DNA from: Chromera velia
Lineage: Eukaryota > Sar > Chromeraceae
NCBI GenBank assembly: GCA_018398765.1
Contig: JAHBMJ010001966.1
Location: 1 to 23,712, forward strand
Direction of reading: 5' to 3'
DNA length: 23,712 bases
Shown: piece after piece, positions 1 to 10,410 of the stretch
Layout of the letters: each line of letters opens with the position of its first letter
Numbering within the stretch: position 1 is the first letter of the stretch
Translations under genes and position numbers: made by a program
The notes under the pieces: model-generated
Databases searched by the model: none
Told to the model about the DNA's origin: nothing
The model's input: only the letters and a program-made list of their open reading frames with translations

Positions 1-1703
1 TATAAAATTCGGTCGTTTCGTACCCCTGCGAGAGGGTCCACCCCCTCCTGTTGCTGGTGGAATGACACAAAACGAACTGACCTGATTGAGCGATCCAAAC
101 CAGTCTGCCAACCCTTCTAGTTGTTGTACAACTCCTTTGCACCGAGGCAACCACTCCCACGAGCAACCAGAGGTGTCCAGCCAACACAGATACCGGAGGG
201 GGAAAAAACTCCAGAATCTGTAACCCCTCCAAAAATGAGGTTCTGGAACAACAAGCTGAACACGATTTCGTCGTTGTCAAGCTTTCCAATATAATCCAAT
301 AGAACGCTTGACAACGAGATTTTGTGGATAGAGGCCCATTCTGTTGACCTGACTTAAAAGTTTCTGACTGGAGGAGAACTTTCTGAAGACCTGACTGAGA
401 ATTTTTCAGATCGGCATTTTGAATCAAATTTTTGATGGGTCAGCGCGCAGGCGGGAAGTGCTTTTTGGCCTTGGTGGCCGGCCGGGCCCTGGCCCGCAAC
501 GTGTAGCTTGCCTTCCGGGGCTGTCACATGGTTGGCCGATCTAAAATCGGCTCCCAAAATCGGCTTTCCATCGAATGTTTCAAGTCGATCAGAGCACGAC
601 CTAGTGCCGCCTCTCTCCCGTCACACAGACTTGCTCTCTAGCGATGAAAGTAGGCTTTATCGAAAGCCCAGAGGATTGGTTTCTTTACTTTTTCTTAGGT
701 TTATGACATTCACTCTACTGGTTGCGCTGAGAGGGCAATTTCGATCTTCCATCACGAAGGGCACGGCCCGTCTCCACGCAAAGGGGCCTACAAAGTTGCC
801 CCAGTAAAGCTTCCATTGAATCCCTTCCGTGCGTGCGCTCTAACAAGCTCTAGATGAGGAGCTGGAAAGGCTTTCTGGATGAGGGGACCAGCTTTGGGTG
901 GCTAGAAGGTGAGCCACTTTATGAATTTTTGCATATTTGTGCTGCAGATCAGACTGAGCCTTTCTCGGAGGACCGTTTGTCGGTGCTTGCGTTTCGTGAA
1001 GAAGCATCACGGCTGGTAATCTCGGGTGATCTGAAGTTGTAGGAGTGAGGCGCAGCTCTTGTTTGCATAAGAATTTGGAGGTAGGGCTCCTGGGTGGACT
1101 ACGACCCAGTGGCCAGTGCCGGGCCTCACCCAGAAAAAACAAGAACGCTATGATGGCCGGTCGTGGGCAAGGCCCTCTGACTAGAGGCCATCGATCAATC
1201 AGGCTTTCAAAAGCTAAGCATTTACCTCTTACACGGTCATAGTGCTCAACATTTGTTTAGTTGAACTGCTTTCTGTGGGTATCAAATCGGCAGATCTGTT
1301 TGCGGACATTCATTCTTACCTTTCATGGGGGTTGCCCACTGTGTGCTCCCTCCTTACATCAGTATGCGAATTTGGCGTATTCCATTAGAAGTAAAAGTTA
1401 GCTTGTTTGTGTATGACACTGCGCATTGTTACATGCCTGCAGAGTTTGCAATCACTCCCCGACATATCAACATACTATAACTCTTTCACCTCACTCATGT
1501 CCAACAATTTCCAACATACACACCACAAACCCATTAAACCTTATCTTTAAAAGTTGTTCATACTTTCATGCAGGTAAGAAACAATAAATAGAATCATTCT
1601 AAGTGCTTTAAAGACTTAGTTTTTTTTTATAAAATTCAATGTGATACATAGAAAATTAAAAGTCACTTTCTAGTATAGAAGTTTCAATTGTCAGTACAGT
1701 TAG
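1..1703 (+). repeat. Dispersed repeat R1, copy 1 (left end outside the window)
   Basis: This stretch aligns base for base, with scattered substitutions and small indels, to 14271-15956. For example, 1321-1380 and its partner differ at about four of sixty positions. Similarity ends at 1703 (copy 1) and 15956 (copy 2), just after CAATTGTCAGTACAG(TCAG)TTAG. No reading frame is conserved between the copies, so I read it as non-coding mobile or duplicated DNA. The first bases correspond to the right arm of the palindrome seen in full at 14092-14321, so the copy probably continues left of the window. Confidence 0.9.
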
Positions 1704-1747
1704 TTTTTTATGAGAGCCTACAGCCCTTGTCTCCGAACGTTTTCCTT

Positions 1748-1972
1748 TTATCTGACTGTCAGCTCTCTCCAAATTTTCAATGTTTGAAAGTAAAGTGAAA
1801 GAGGGAAAGAATGAATTTTCATGCCCTCCCTACTTGTATCTCTCTCAAGGCCAGTACATCGACCTTCTTCATTGAATAAGACACGGCAGCCAATTTTACA
1901 TAGAGGAATCAAAGGGTACGAAAGAGTTCGAAGAAAGTCAGAGAAGAAGACTCCTCCCTCCTCTAAGGTCAA
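1748..1972 (-). CDS. Possible continuation of the 2021-2242 reading frame (74 aa, doubtful)
   Basis: This minus-strand frame is in phase with the coding segment at 2021-2242 and is separated from it by a single TAG at 2021-2023 and 16 further sense codons. It reads TLEEGGVFFSDFLRTLSYPL and continues with no recognisable domain. It could be a C-terminal extension read through or spliced around the TAG, or chance. The only support is its phase with a better candidate. I do not recognise a family. Confidence 0.25.
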   Translation of the reverse strand: MTLEEGGVFFSDFLRTLSYPLIPLCKIGCRVLFNEEGRCTGLERDTSREGMKIHSFPLSLYFQTLKIWRELTVR

Positions 1973-2020
1973 AAAGGATACAACTGTATAGGCACGGTTA
2001 ACATCCTCTTTTATCAGTGA

Positions 2021-2242
2021 CTAATACATAAGAAAAGTCTTCAATTCGTCGGCCTGTCGAACATGTTGAAGCTTCAGAGCTTCAAATTCCTTTTGGGGTT
2101 CAAAGTACTTCTCAATGTGCTCTGTGGATTCCACCCCCAACGTCTTCAGAAAAAACTCTGAAACTGACTCCGCAAGGGCCGCATCTTCAAGAAAGTCTGA
2201 CACAGCGATTCGCAAATAAGCGTCAAAAGGCAGGCTGAACAT
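2021..2242 (-). CDS. Unknown alpha-helical protein segment (73 aa), probably an exon
   Basis: From the ATG at 2242 the product is 73 residues. It starts MFSLPFDAYLRIAVSDFLED and carries the segment LGVESTEHIEKYFEPQKEFE at about residues 35-54. Composition is balanced and amphipathic, unlike the low-complexity frames around it. A pyrimidine run followed by TTCAG at the ATG could be a splice acceptor, so the ATG may not be the true start. The frame also stays open upstream through the 33-bp minisatellite to about 2833, but without another convincing start. Its LG-S-IE-F-P-(F/Y)E pattern resembles the ORF at 17528. I do not recognise a named family. Confidence 0.5.
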   Translation of the reverse strand: MFSLPFDAYLRIAVSDFLEDAALAESVSEFFLKTLGVESTEHIEKYFEPQKEFEALKLQHVRQADELKTFLMY

Positions 2243-2370
2243 TTTAGGAAAAAAAAAGTATACAGACACGGTTAAATCGAATTTGCCAGCCCAAGGGTAG
2301 GTGCTGACCGTAGCGGACCAACATACAGTAATAAGCCAGAAGACCAACATGTTTTTCAGATATGTAGCTT

Positions 2371-2400
2371 TTGTACCTTTGTGCATGCATGCATGCATTA
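2371..2400 (+). repeat. GCAT microsatellite
   Basis: A short run of GCATGCATGCATGCAT followed by TAATACATAAC. The same self-complementary tetranucleotide recurs briefly at 6180, 7140 and 10343. Confidence 0.8.
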
Positions 2401-2448
2401 ATACATAACTACAAAAGCCACAGATATATGTGGGCTTTGGGGCGGCAC

Positions 2449-2778
2449 GGTCGGGCTTTGACATGGCCGCTCCTTCGGTGTGGTCGGGCTTTGGTAGGCC
2501 CGCGCCTTCGACACGGTCGGGTTTTGGTATGGCCGCGCCTTCGGCATGGTCGGGCTTTGGTAGGCCCGCGTCTTCGGCGTGGTCGGGCTTTGATAGGCCC
2601 GCGCCTTTGGCGTGGTCGGGCTTTGGTAGGCCCGCGCCTTCGGCACGGTCGGGCTTTGGTATAGCCGCGCCTTCGGCATGGTCGGGCTTTGGTAGGCCCG
2701 CGCCTTTGGCGCGGTCAGGCTTTGACAGGCGCACGCCTTCGGCGCAGTTGGGCTTTAGCAGCCAGGCGCCTTCGGCGC
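2449..2778 (+). repeat. 33-bp minisatellite, ten full units
   Basis: Ten consecutive 33-base units start at 2449, 2482, 2515 and so on, typified by GGTCGGGCTTTGGTAGGCCC followed by GCGCCTTCGGCGT, with partial units on both sides. Because 33 is a multiple of three and the unit lacks stops in several frames, long frames appear on both strands. The minus frame reads repeats of KPDHAEGAGLP and stays in phase with the coding segment at 2021-2242. The units contain GCGCC-TTC-GGCGC hairpins. Confidence 0.95.
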
Positions 2779-2833
2779 CCGGGCTTTGACGGCCGCTCTG
2801 GATCAACCATAGGAAGCCTTCTTGGGGGTACAA

Positions 2834-3259
2834 CCTCGTAAACCTTTGGTATGTACTTGAGCTATCTTGAGCTTAGGGGGTACTACCACTTTTAACATAC
2901 CGTCGGCCGGGGGCCATGGCATGCATTGAATTGAGTGACTGAGAAACGTGTCGAAAAGCAGGGCACAAGATCGCTTATGCTTGTGTATCAGTCGTCTAGC
3001 CAGTCGCTTCTTCCACTGAACTGTGCATCGGCTGTCGCTGTGGATTTTTCTTGTCCAAGAGTTCTTTGGCTAGCTGAACCAGCTAGTTGTTGCTAGTTGT
3101 TGCTGCCGTCTCCCCAGGCCGTCTCCATGCATCAAAGATTACACGTTCACGATTGCGCTTACCACAATGCTTCGTGTTTATCTTGCCATTGGATTCCTTC
3201 ACTTTGTGTGCCTCGCTTTCCAAGTGGCAAAAAGCTTTCTCTGAGTCAAAAAACAAGAC
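2834..3259. other. Unassigned spacer
   Basis: Mixed-composition sequence with no frame longer than about 75 codons that has convincing composition. It contains a short duplication (GCTAGTTGTTGCTAGTTGTTG) near 3083. I see no gene here. Confidence 0.5.
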
Positions 3260-4530
3260 GTGGAGGCTACTGTAGAGGTATGTGAAGTGTGTGCATGTCT
3301 GTTCCAAAATTTATGTGTCTGTCAAGGAATAGTCTCTGCATCTCTTCTGGCCTCTGTGTCTTTTCATTTTACGATATGTACTGCATGTGCGTCCGCGCTT
3401 TTGCTATGTTTGCATGTATTGCCTTTGCAGCCTCTCTTCCCTCTGTGGCGTTTCTGTGGGTCCATACATTTATTCTGTCTGCATCAGGTATTCTTTTCTC
3501 ATTCTTTCTTATTTCTCCTCTTTATGCCAATGCGCATTCCCTCCGCATGTCTTCTTTCATCTTCGTTCAAACATTCTCTCTGTGTCTGCCTTGGTGCGCT
3601 TCTCCGTTCATTGCATGTCTTTGCATCTTTTCTCTCTTCTCGATAAATCTATTCCCTCTGAGTCGCCAGTGCTGGCTCTACACATTGACTGGCTCTTCAT
3701 CACTTCTGTCATACTTCTGCCGTCTCCATGCATTGCATGACTCTCTCTACGTCCCTGTTGCCTTGTCCATCCATTGACTCTCTCTGCGTAACTGTTGTCT
3801 TCTCCATAAATTGACTGCTTTGCTTCATTACTGCCATCTCCATGCGTTGGCCCCGCTACCATCACGTCGCTGTTGCCCTCTCTATCCTTCTCTATGCATT
3901 GGTTCTCTAAAAGTTTGCGTCGCTTCTGCCGCCTCCATGCGTTGATTCTCTCTTCGTCGCTTCTGCCGCACTAGCTGCCACGTCTCCACACATTGACTCT
4001 GTCTGCGTCACTTCTACCGCCTCCATGTGTTGACTCTCTCTGTGTCGCTTTAGCCATTTCAATGCATTCACTCTGTCTGTCTCACTTCTCAGACTGCCGC
4101 GTCTCCATGCATTGACTCTGTCTGCGTTACTTCTGCGGCCTCCATGTGTTGACTCTCTCTGTATCGCCTTAGCCATTTCAATGCATTCACTCTGTCTGTC
4201 TCACTTCTTAGACTGCCGCCTCCATGCGTTGACTCCCTCTGCGTCGGTGTTGCCTTCTCTATATCCATTGCCTCTTTCTGCTTCATTGTTGCCATCTCCG
4301 TTTATTAACATGCATTGACTTTCTTTCTAGTTTTCTTTGCGTCGCTTCTGCCGTCTGCTAGCCGTTTGCGATCATTCGCTCTCTGTGCGGCCGTGTTTGT
4401 CCATTTCGTGTGCCTACATGGCATCCGATTCGTCGCATCGCCATCAACATGCACACAGAGTTTGTCGATCTACTTTCTTTCGCGGTCTCTTTTCATCGCT
4501 TCTCTTTCCTCACTGTACGAGCACAAAGTA
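3260..4530 (+). repeat. Pyrimidine-rich tract with an imperfect minisatellite
   Basis: About 1.3 kb is strongly C/T-rich on the plus strand. From about 3700 to 4330 it resolves into degenerate units of roughly 35-40 bases with the core GCCTCCATGCGTTGACTCTC followed by TCTGCGTCGCTTCTG. Within it, about 4011-4130 and 4131-4245 form a larger tandem duplication sharing TTAGCCATTTCAATGCATTC. The frames through it, hydrophobic on plus and RESTHGG-like on minus, are products of the repeat. Confidence 0.85.
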
Positions 4531-4599
4531 AACAAAAGTGATCATATACTTCTATACACTTACCAAGCGTGGTACGTTCTTGCTGATCAATGAGAGCTA

Positions 4600-5380
4600 G
4601 TGCTTCGGCATGTTCACCTTCCTGATGAGTCAATATTCAAATATATTCAAATGCTTGTGCAAGTGCATGGTAGTGTTGAGACTAGCTGAGGAGCCTGAGG
4701 CGTTAAACTAGGCGTTAAGTCTGAATATATGCAAACCGAATCTTTTTTTAACCTAGTTTTTGACTAACTTTACTTCAAAGAAATTACTTGTTAAACTTAA
4801 CGTAAATTAACGTAAATTTTTGATTGATTGATTGCAAATCTAGATCGAACTGATTTTAAACTGCTAATAAATACAGTTGAAATACTATAGCTGAACATGG
4901 GAGAAAAAACTAGCTCAAATTAAAAAGAAAAAAAAAAGCAAGATCTTATATTTCGTTTATTTACGAATTAAAATTTTAATTAATTATTAAAATTAAATAC
5001 GTCATGTATAAGTGATCAATGCACTGAATACAGATAGCCAGCTTCAAATTAGTCTTAATTTTTTAAACAATCATTCAACTCACCTCATTTTATTTCTTTT
5101 TTTAAAAAGACTTTTAAAGAATTACGTTTTTTTGTTTCCCAATGTGACTTAACACTTCCTGCACAACTGTTTTAACTTAACTCCTGCTACTTAACTCCTC
5201 TTTATCAGTTGATTCAGTTCGATTTCTGTGAGACTGTCGGCTTAATTTAATTTTATGTTTCAGGCCACTTCAACGCAAATTCAAAAGAAACTTTTAAGTG
5301 TTTTCATTACATCTATACTGCGACTTTCCGGGGCCGTTCGCGCACGCTTGCATGTATTAGATTAAAGATCCACGCGGCAC
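4600..5380. other. AT-rich spacer
   Basis: AT-rich sequence with homopolymer runs and no usable reading frame. The end (5320-5360) holds CTTTCCGGGGCCGTTCGCGC, which resembles CTTTCCAGGGCCGTTCGTAA at 6425, a weak repeat on the other side of the MITE. No gene seen. Confidence 0.6.
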
Positions 5381-5388
5381 GAGGTTCG

Positions 5389-6134
5389 GACCAGGGTTGC
5401 CGATTTTTCCGGTAGTAAAGCGAGCTGATTACCGGTCAACCGGTAATTACCGGTAGAGTGGCCGGCCACCAGTAAAAAGTTTGGTCAAGGCTGTAGAGGT
5501 AAAATATAATTGAAAACCATAGTTTAAAAAATCTATTTACGATAATAAGCATTTTTTAAAGCATTTTGAATTATTTGTTTGTTCATTTATATGGTCTAAC
5601 TAGGTTTAACAGTCATTTACATATTGTAAATTAAGTGAGACACTAAAGGGCAGCCATGCTGTTTTAAATGATACATAATTGGCATAACTCGCCTCCACCA
5701 ACACTCTTGTGGGCCGCTATGCTATATTTATAGGCACCTTGCAAGTGTGATGCAACAAATCTGACAACTTCGAAGGTGAGCACGTCCTCTCAAAAGAGGT
5801 TTTCACTTCTTAAGGCCAGGCTACCTGCTAGCTGCCTCTTTACCTCCGCAACGACTACCGTTTCCAGTTTATAGACCTCCAAACCAGGCAGACAAGTGCA
5901 GACAAACAACATATTTTTTAAAAAATCTTAATTCGATTCCTAAAAAAGCCAAAAACGTTGAAAGAAGTCTTTAAAACTAAAGAATAAGAGTTACGCCGCA
6001 GGCGAAATTTTTTTTTTGAAACTTCGTTTTCCCCTCATTTTTTTCTGGTAAAACTTAGGTAAACGGAGTCCATTACTGGTAATCTGGTAATTACCGGTAG
6101 AGAGGGGTTGTTGCCGGACAAAAAAGCAACCCTG
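5389..6134. mobile_element. hAT-like non-autonomous element (MITE)
   Basis: The left end reads CAGGGTTGCCGATTTTTCCG from 5392, and the reverse complement of the right end reads CAGGGTTGCTTTTTTGTCCG from 6134. CAGGGTTGC is a typical hAT terminus. GAGGTTC flanks both sides (5381-5387 and 6135-6141), consistent with the 8-bp target duplication of hAT elements with one mismatch. Subterminal copies of ACCGGTAATTACCGGT (5439-5454) and TGGTAATTACCGGT (6085) lie near each end. The interior is AT-rich and has no transposase frame. Three extra bases (GAC) at the left edge leave the exact boundary uncertain. Confidence 0.75.
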
Positions 6135-6610
6135 GAGGTTCCAGGTTCCAGCCTATGCACCATCACTTTTCTGTCAAAATTTACGAGGAAATCATGCATG
6201 CCCAGTAAGCCAGCCACGCGATTCCAGTGCAATTATTTTTAGGTGCCTTCCAGAGCGTCGCTTTCACGGGCTATACCCTAGCCTATATGCATGCACGCTA
6301 GTCTTTCGCCAAAAACTCAGCCCCAAAAGGCTGAAGCTGCGCCATGCGTGCATCAGATAGGTTTCAGATCTACTCAACCTCGGGCTTTTTTNTCGTGCAG
6401 TTCTCATTTTTCTTTATTTTTCTTGCTTTCCAGGGCCGTTCGTAAGCTTGCTTACGTCAGATGGGGATTTAACCGGACACTGAGAATTAAAACGCGCATG
6501 TTGTACACCGCAGCACACACAAGACAAGGGTTCTATAATGCTTTTTGGGTGTTATTGAGTCCTATCATGACCCCGAAGATCGCTGTAGACTCTACCTCCT
6601 AGACGTTCCC
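6135..6610. other. Unassigned spacer
   Basis: No convincing gene. An ambiguous base lies near 6392. The 103-codon plus frame here spans that base and has no recognisable features. Confidence 0.5.
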
Positions 6611-6966
6611 AGTGAGTTAGTGTGAAAGCAGGGTATGGTTGCATCGTAGTGTGTTGACGATGTCGCACGCAGTGAGAGTCGAGCGGCTCACCCACGTTAT
6701 ACCGCTGGCCGCGAGTGGCCACAATGCCAGCAGTATGCAATGCTATGGCTGGGCAATTAATTGATCTGCATGCAGTCATGCTTGAAATGTGTACGATCGT
6801 CTCCATGAGAAACGGCACAATCCTCTTTGAGTTGCATAGCTAGAAGAGAAACAGACAAACAGTACAACAAAATGAATGCGTAGGCAGACTATGGGTGGAT
6901 CAAAGAGTTTGCTAGATATGTGGTGATGTAGGGAAAGCTGATTGATAGAGTTTGACGGTTCAAAAG
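6611..6966. repeat. Dispersed repeat S1, copy 1 (356 bp)
   Basis: Direct repeat of 16790-17152. It starts sharply at AGTGAGTTAGTGTGAAAGCA and ends at TCAAAAG, and the flanks are unrelated. The copies differ by scattered substitutions and a net gap of seven bases near 6720-6745. No frame is kept open in both copies, so it is probably a short transposable element or processed fragment. The ends show no obvious inverted repeat. Confidence 0.88.
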
Positions 6967-6992
6967 GTGGTTTTGCCTAAGTTTATATAGAG

Positions 6993-7017
6993 CTGCCTGG
7001 GGCGAAGCCCCAGGCAG
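6993..7017. other. Perfect hairpin, 11-bp stem with GAA loop
   Basis: CTGCCTGGGGC (6993-7003), GAA, GCCCCAGGCAG (7007-7017). It lies just outside the end of S1 copy 1. A second, imperfect hairpin with a CGAAG loop follows at about 7043-7065. The hairpin group at 17216-17277 sits just beyond the other S1 copy. Confidence 0.85.
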
Positions 7018-7065
7018 TTGTTGAGAGTTGCCTAGGGCGAAGGTTGGTACCGAAGGCACCGACCT

Positions 7066-7634
7066 TGTCGTCACAAACCATGGTGCACGTGCCCGACCGG
7101 GTTTGTGCGAGGGATGCGCCGATGCGACCTTGTGATCTATACATGCATGCCGCGCATCAAAGGTCCGACCGGGTCATGCAGACCGGCAGCAACTTTTTGT
7201 TCGGCAGTCGCGATCACCGATAAATACTAGTGGATACACATTAAGTTGATGGTTGCTTTCAACTTTTGTCTCTTCTCACTCTTATCACTGGAGATGCACA
7301 TCATTGTATATCTATTGTATATCCTAACTGCACCGATTGATAATTCTGCACTCGGCCTTCCCGCTTGCTGACTATGAGGGGTATTTCACCTAATAAGAAG
7401 ACTGAGTAATAAAGGGCTGGCAAGCGTTAGGCAGATATGGGCCAGACGGGGGACCCGGGCCACATAGCATGCATGGGTGTATCATGAGGCTGCGCATCGT
7501 GAAGTCGGGCATGCTTTCATTAAGTGATTTTAGTGAAGCGCATGCTTGATGTGTCTGCTTGACGTCATCACTAAGAATGCTTGAGATTGACATTAACTGC
7601 TAGACCAAACCAACCGATGTCTATAAGACTTTAA
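7066..7634. other. Unassigned spacer
   Basis: No gene recognised. It holds short repeats of CCGACCGGGT and GTATATCTATTGTATATCC. It may include the promoter of the candidate gene that follows, but I see no definite element. Confidence 0.4.
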
Positions 7635-7979
7635 CAGTGGGAAGTGGCACGCCTCTCTCAGTGGGAAGTGGCACGTTTTGCGCCCCCTAAAAATATGAAT
7701 CAAGCAGAGCAATTCAGAAAGGAGAGGGAGGTGGGGCGTCTACCTAATGGCATGTTCTTTTCAGTAAATGTGGCAGAAGAAGAATCTCAGAGGGAAGAGG
7801 TAGAAGAACGGAGAGAGGTGTTTCATATGGAGGACATAACAGAAGAACAGGCCGTAGCTGAAGAGAACCGCCGTAGAACATTCAGACAAATAATCGATGT
7901 GTGTGTCCCTCACCACCATGATGAGGCAGAAGATTTTGAGCTTATCTGGGAGGTGCCAATCCAAGTAAATAAAAAGTAA
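7635..7979 (+). CDS. Unknown acidic protein, first coding segment of a possible spliced gene
   Basis: Open for 114 codons after a TAA at 7632. The product is highly charged: QWEVARLSQWEVARF, then PPKNMNQAEQFRKE, an acidic stretch EEESQREEVEERREVF, and a C-terminal DEAEDFELIWEVPIQVNKK. A 24-bp in-frame tandem duplication (7635-7651 and 7659-7675) gives the doubled QWEVAR. The first ATG inside the frame is MNQAEQ; an ATG at 7617 is in phase but separated by the TAA. At 7965 the bases GTAAAT follow CAA in phase 0, a good splice donor, so the last codons may be intron. I do not recognise the family, but composition argues against chance. Confidence 0.5.
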   Translation, partial: QWEVARLSQWEVARFAPPKNMNQAEQFRKEREVGRLPNGMFFSVNVAEEESQREEVEERREVFHMEDITEEQAVAEENRRRTFRQIIDVCVPHHHDEAEDFELIWEVPIQVNKK

Positions 7980-8193
7980 CACATGCCACTTTGCATTGTT
8001 TATAAACTTATCGCAGAGCTAGGGTCTAACACTCTGTGAGAGTATCCTAGGTTTGAAGTTAGGTTTTTTAATAAAAGAGATTTTTGAAGCTCAATTTACT
8101 AGAAAAGCTTAAAAAACGTTAAAATAGGGTCGAGTGGCTAAGGTTAGGGTAGGTTTAGATGAGTTTAAAACCCATTCGCTACGTCAAGTTTAG

Positions 8194-8418
8194 AATTGGT
8201 TTAGAAAATATGGTCACACCAGACTTAAACCTTCCAAACCTCTTCAAACCCGTCCTGAAGACGTTTACCCTGTTACCAAGAAAGGCAAAAGCATCGGTCT
8301 TTCTCGGATCGGCCACATTGATGGAAATGCAAAGTTTCATGCCCGTCTTATATCATATGAAGATGCTGATGAACAGAGCAAGGCGAGCTACACTATGTTC
8401 ATGCCAATGCTGATATGA
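8194..8418 (+). CDS. Unknown coding segment, probable internal or last exon
   Basis: This frame is open from 8194 to the TGA at 8416-8418. From 8251 it reads RPEDVYPVTKKGKSIGLSRI, then GHIDGNAKFHARLISYEDAD, ending in MFMPMLI. Composition and codon choice look coding, but there is no ATG before residue 66, so it must be spliced onto something or be a fragment. An AG at 8279-8280 would make a phase-0 acceptor matching the donor at 7965. A longer ATG frame overlapping it (8159-8413) has poorer composition and I read it as a shadow. No family recognised. Confidence 0.45.
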   Translation, partial: NWFRKYGHTRLKPSKPLQTRPEDVYPVTKKGKSIGLSRIGHIDGNAKFHARLISYEDADEQSKASYTMFMPMLI

Positions 8419-8525
8419 CGCCCTAGCTCATAGTCCATGCTTGAACGATATGCCTAGACGATATGCCGATCAGCGCAGTGTTTTTTTGGATTTATACTGC
8501 ACTAAACATTGATGGCGGCTTATGA

Positions 8526-8606
8526 CTTGAAGATAGAGAATTGAAGCAAGTTGACCGGGCGTTTGAAAAGGAAATTGCACCTCTGGAAGAGTCTGTTGAA
8601 GTGTGA
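8526..8606 (+). CDS. Short charged coding-like segment
   Basis: Twenty-six codons ending in TGA read LEDRELKQVDRAFEKEIAPL followed by EESVEV, a clear amphipathic helix pattern. It lies 108 bases beyond the previous segment in another frame, so it could be a terminal exon of the same gene or a decayed remnant. It is too short to be sure. Confidence 0.3.
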   Translation, partial: LEDRELKQVDRAFEKEIAPLEESVEV

Positions 8607-9270
8607 AAGAATGAAGGCAGCTTTTATGTTCTTAAGTTTATCCTACATTCGTTGAATAATCGGTTTGTGTGATGTTTCTTGGTAAAATGCCAGGTTGTGT
8701 TTGCTTTACATCTTCTCTGTATTTATGTAAAACTTACAGCAAAAGCCATTTGGAACTAGGTTTAGACAGGTTTAGACAGGTTTGGTCAGGTTGGGGGATT
8801 AGGTTTGCAAACCGACGTCATGAGCATTTGCGAACCTCAGAGGGCGAATTGACTTTCCTATATATAAAAGGTCATAAGATTTAATTTGAAAAGTTGTGTT
8901 ATCGTAGAAATAAGCTCAGTGCATCCTAAAAACCTTAAAAAACCACTTTTTAGAGTTATAGCTAATCAGAGGGACACATACCCCTAGAGTTTAAAATTAA
9001 ATTATATTTATTTATTTTTTAGGTGTCATACCCTTAGGCTAGTCGCAGAGTGGAAATTTACTCTGGAAAATTGTTCAGAAAATTTGATTTAATTCTTTGC
9101 CATAAAATAATATCTAGAATTATATAAAATTTTTGATTTATTGATTCAATTTGAAGCATTGTAAATGAATTTTTAAAGTTGTGTTCAGATACTAAATCCT
9201 AGAATAAAGGCATTTTTAAACTTTTTTCAACGTTTTTCATACTATAGAGAGAATGCAGAAAGACCCCCTA
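8607..9270. other. AT-rich spacer
   Basis: No gene recognised. A short tandem repeat of GGTTTAGACA lies at 8759-8785. The rest is AT-rich with poly-A and poly-T runs. Confidence 0.55.
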
Positions 9271-9373
9271 ACTGCCTGGGATGCCGCAGGCGGTCCGTAA
9301 AGACCGCCTGAGGAAGGTCATACATAAGACCCCAGGCGGCCCGTCAGGGCCACCTGGGGTCAGCGCAGGCAGT
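9271..9373. other. Self-complementary block that folds as a three-way junction
   Basis: An outer stem, ACTGCCTG (9271-9278) with CAGGCAGT (9366-9373), encloses two hairpins. The first is CAGGCGGTC, loop CGTAAA, GACCGCCTG (9287-9310), a perfect 9-bp stem. The second is GACCCCAGGCGGCCC, loop GTCA, GGGCCACCTGGGGTC (9328-9361), with 14 of 15 pairs. The block is GC-rich inside AT-rich DNA. It has no tRNA features that I can see. Confidence 0.85.
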
Positions 9374-9846
9374 CCTTTTGAAAGTTTAGATAGCATGGTT
9401 AAAAACCTTTCCACAAGCTTAAAAGCCTTGGTGAGATCGAATTAGCAGATAAGGCAGTCAGCACGACCACGTATAAGCAGTTTTTCCGTTGTCTACTCCG
9501 TTGTTAGTTCTCTTCTGCCTCTGATCTATCATCCTGAGTCTCTTTCTTCTGCTTATTGACTTGGAGACGGTGTCTTTTCTTCCTGAAGATTCTGGGCTTC
9601 ATGGAACTGGTGACACAATGCCTCTTCCGGTAGCACTACGGAGTGGAGATGACTGCTTGGACAAAAAGAAAGGTCGTGAGGAGGAAACTGGCTCCTTTAA
9701 ATGGAAAATAAGCTAATGGAAAGCTGCTGTATGCCAATTTATGCGTGGCGAGCGGTGGCAAGGCTCATATAGGCAGACTTCATTACAAGCAGAAGAAAAA
9801 GGTAAGCTGCTAAGTGGGGGGCATGTACAATTGAAGCAGGTAGAAG
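9374..9846. other. Unassigned spacer
   Basis: No convincing gene. Short frames here lack coding-like composition. It runs up to the inverted end at 9847. Confidence 0.5.
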
Positions 9847-10410
9847 CTAACTGACTGTACTGACAATTGAAACTTTTGTACTGGAAAGTGACTTTGAAAA
9901 ATTTAGTTTTCAAAACATTAAAATAGATAGTTTAACCTTTAAACTAATTGATTTTCATAATTTATTTAAGACTATTTAAACTTAGTAAGATGTTTAAAAA
10001 ATGAAATAAAAAAATATATATATAGAGTATATATTTTTTCAAAACCATAAGTTGTCTGGTACCTATCATCGTAAATTAACGCTAAGACGAAAACACAATA
10101 AGAAATGCATCTGAATGGCTTTGAATCGATCTGCATGATTGAAACGTTTCTTCTCATGATCATAACTGTTTTGTTTTCAATTCATATGAGGCACTGCTCA
10201 ACGGCGGGTATGTCAGGGGCAGGGGGNGGGGGGGGGGCATCTCAGTATATATCAAACATGCACACCCGTGAACGCCACCTGCAGAAATACGTGCACATAA
10301 ACAAAAAGTCAGTCGAATCGCCAGAATACATATAAAAAGTAAGCATGCATGCAAACACAACCTGTATCTTTAATTTGTATCAAAATGATATATGAAAGCA
10401 GGAAGACCGA

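Noticed and set aside
3289-3777. 162-codon hydrophobic plus-strand frame that looks like a membrane protein
   Set aside because: It lies in a pyrimidine-rich tract where all plus frames become Leu/Ser/Phe/Cys-rich; the frame overlaps similar ones and has no domain.
9271-9373. tRNA-like cloverleaf
   Set aside because: No acceptor-stem, D-loop or T-loop consensus is present, and the hairpin lengths do not fit a tRNA.
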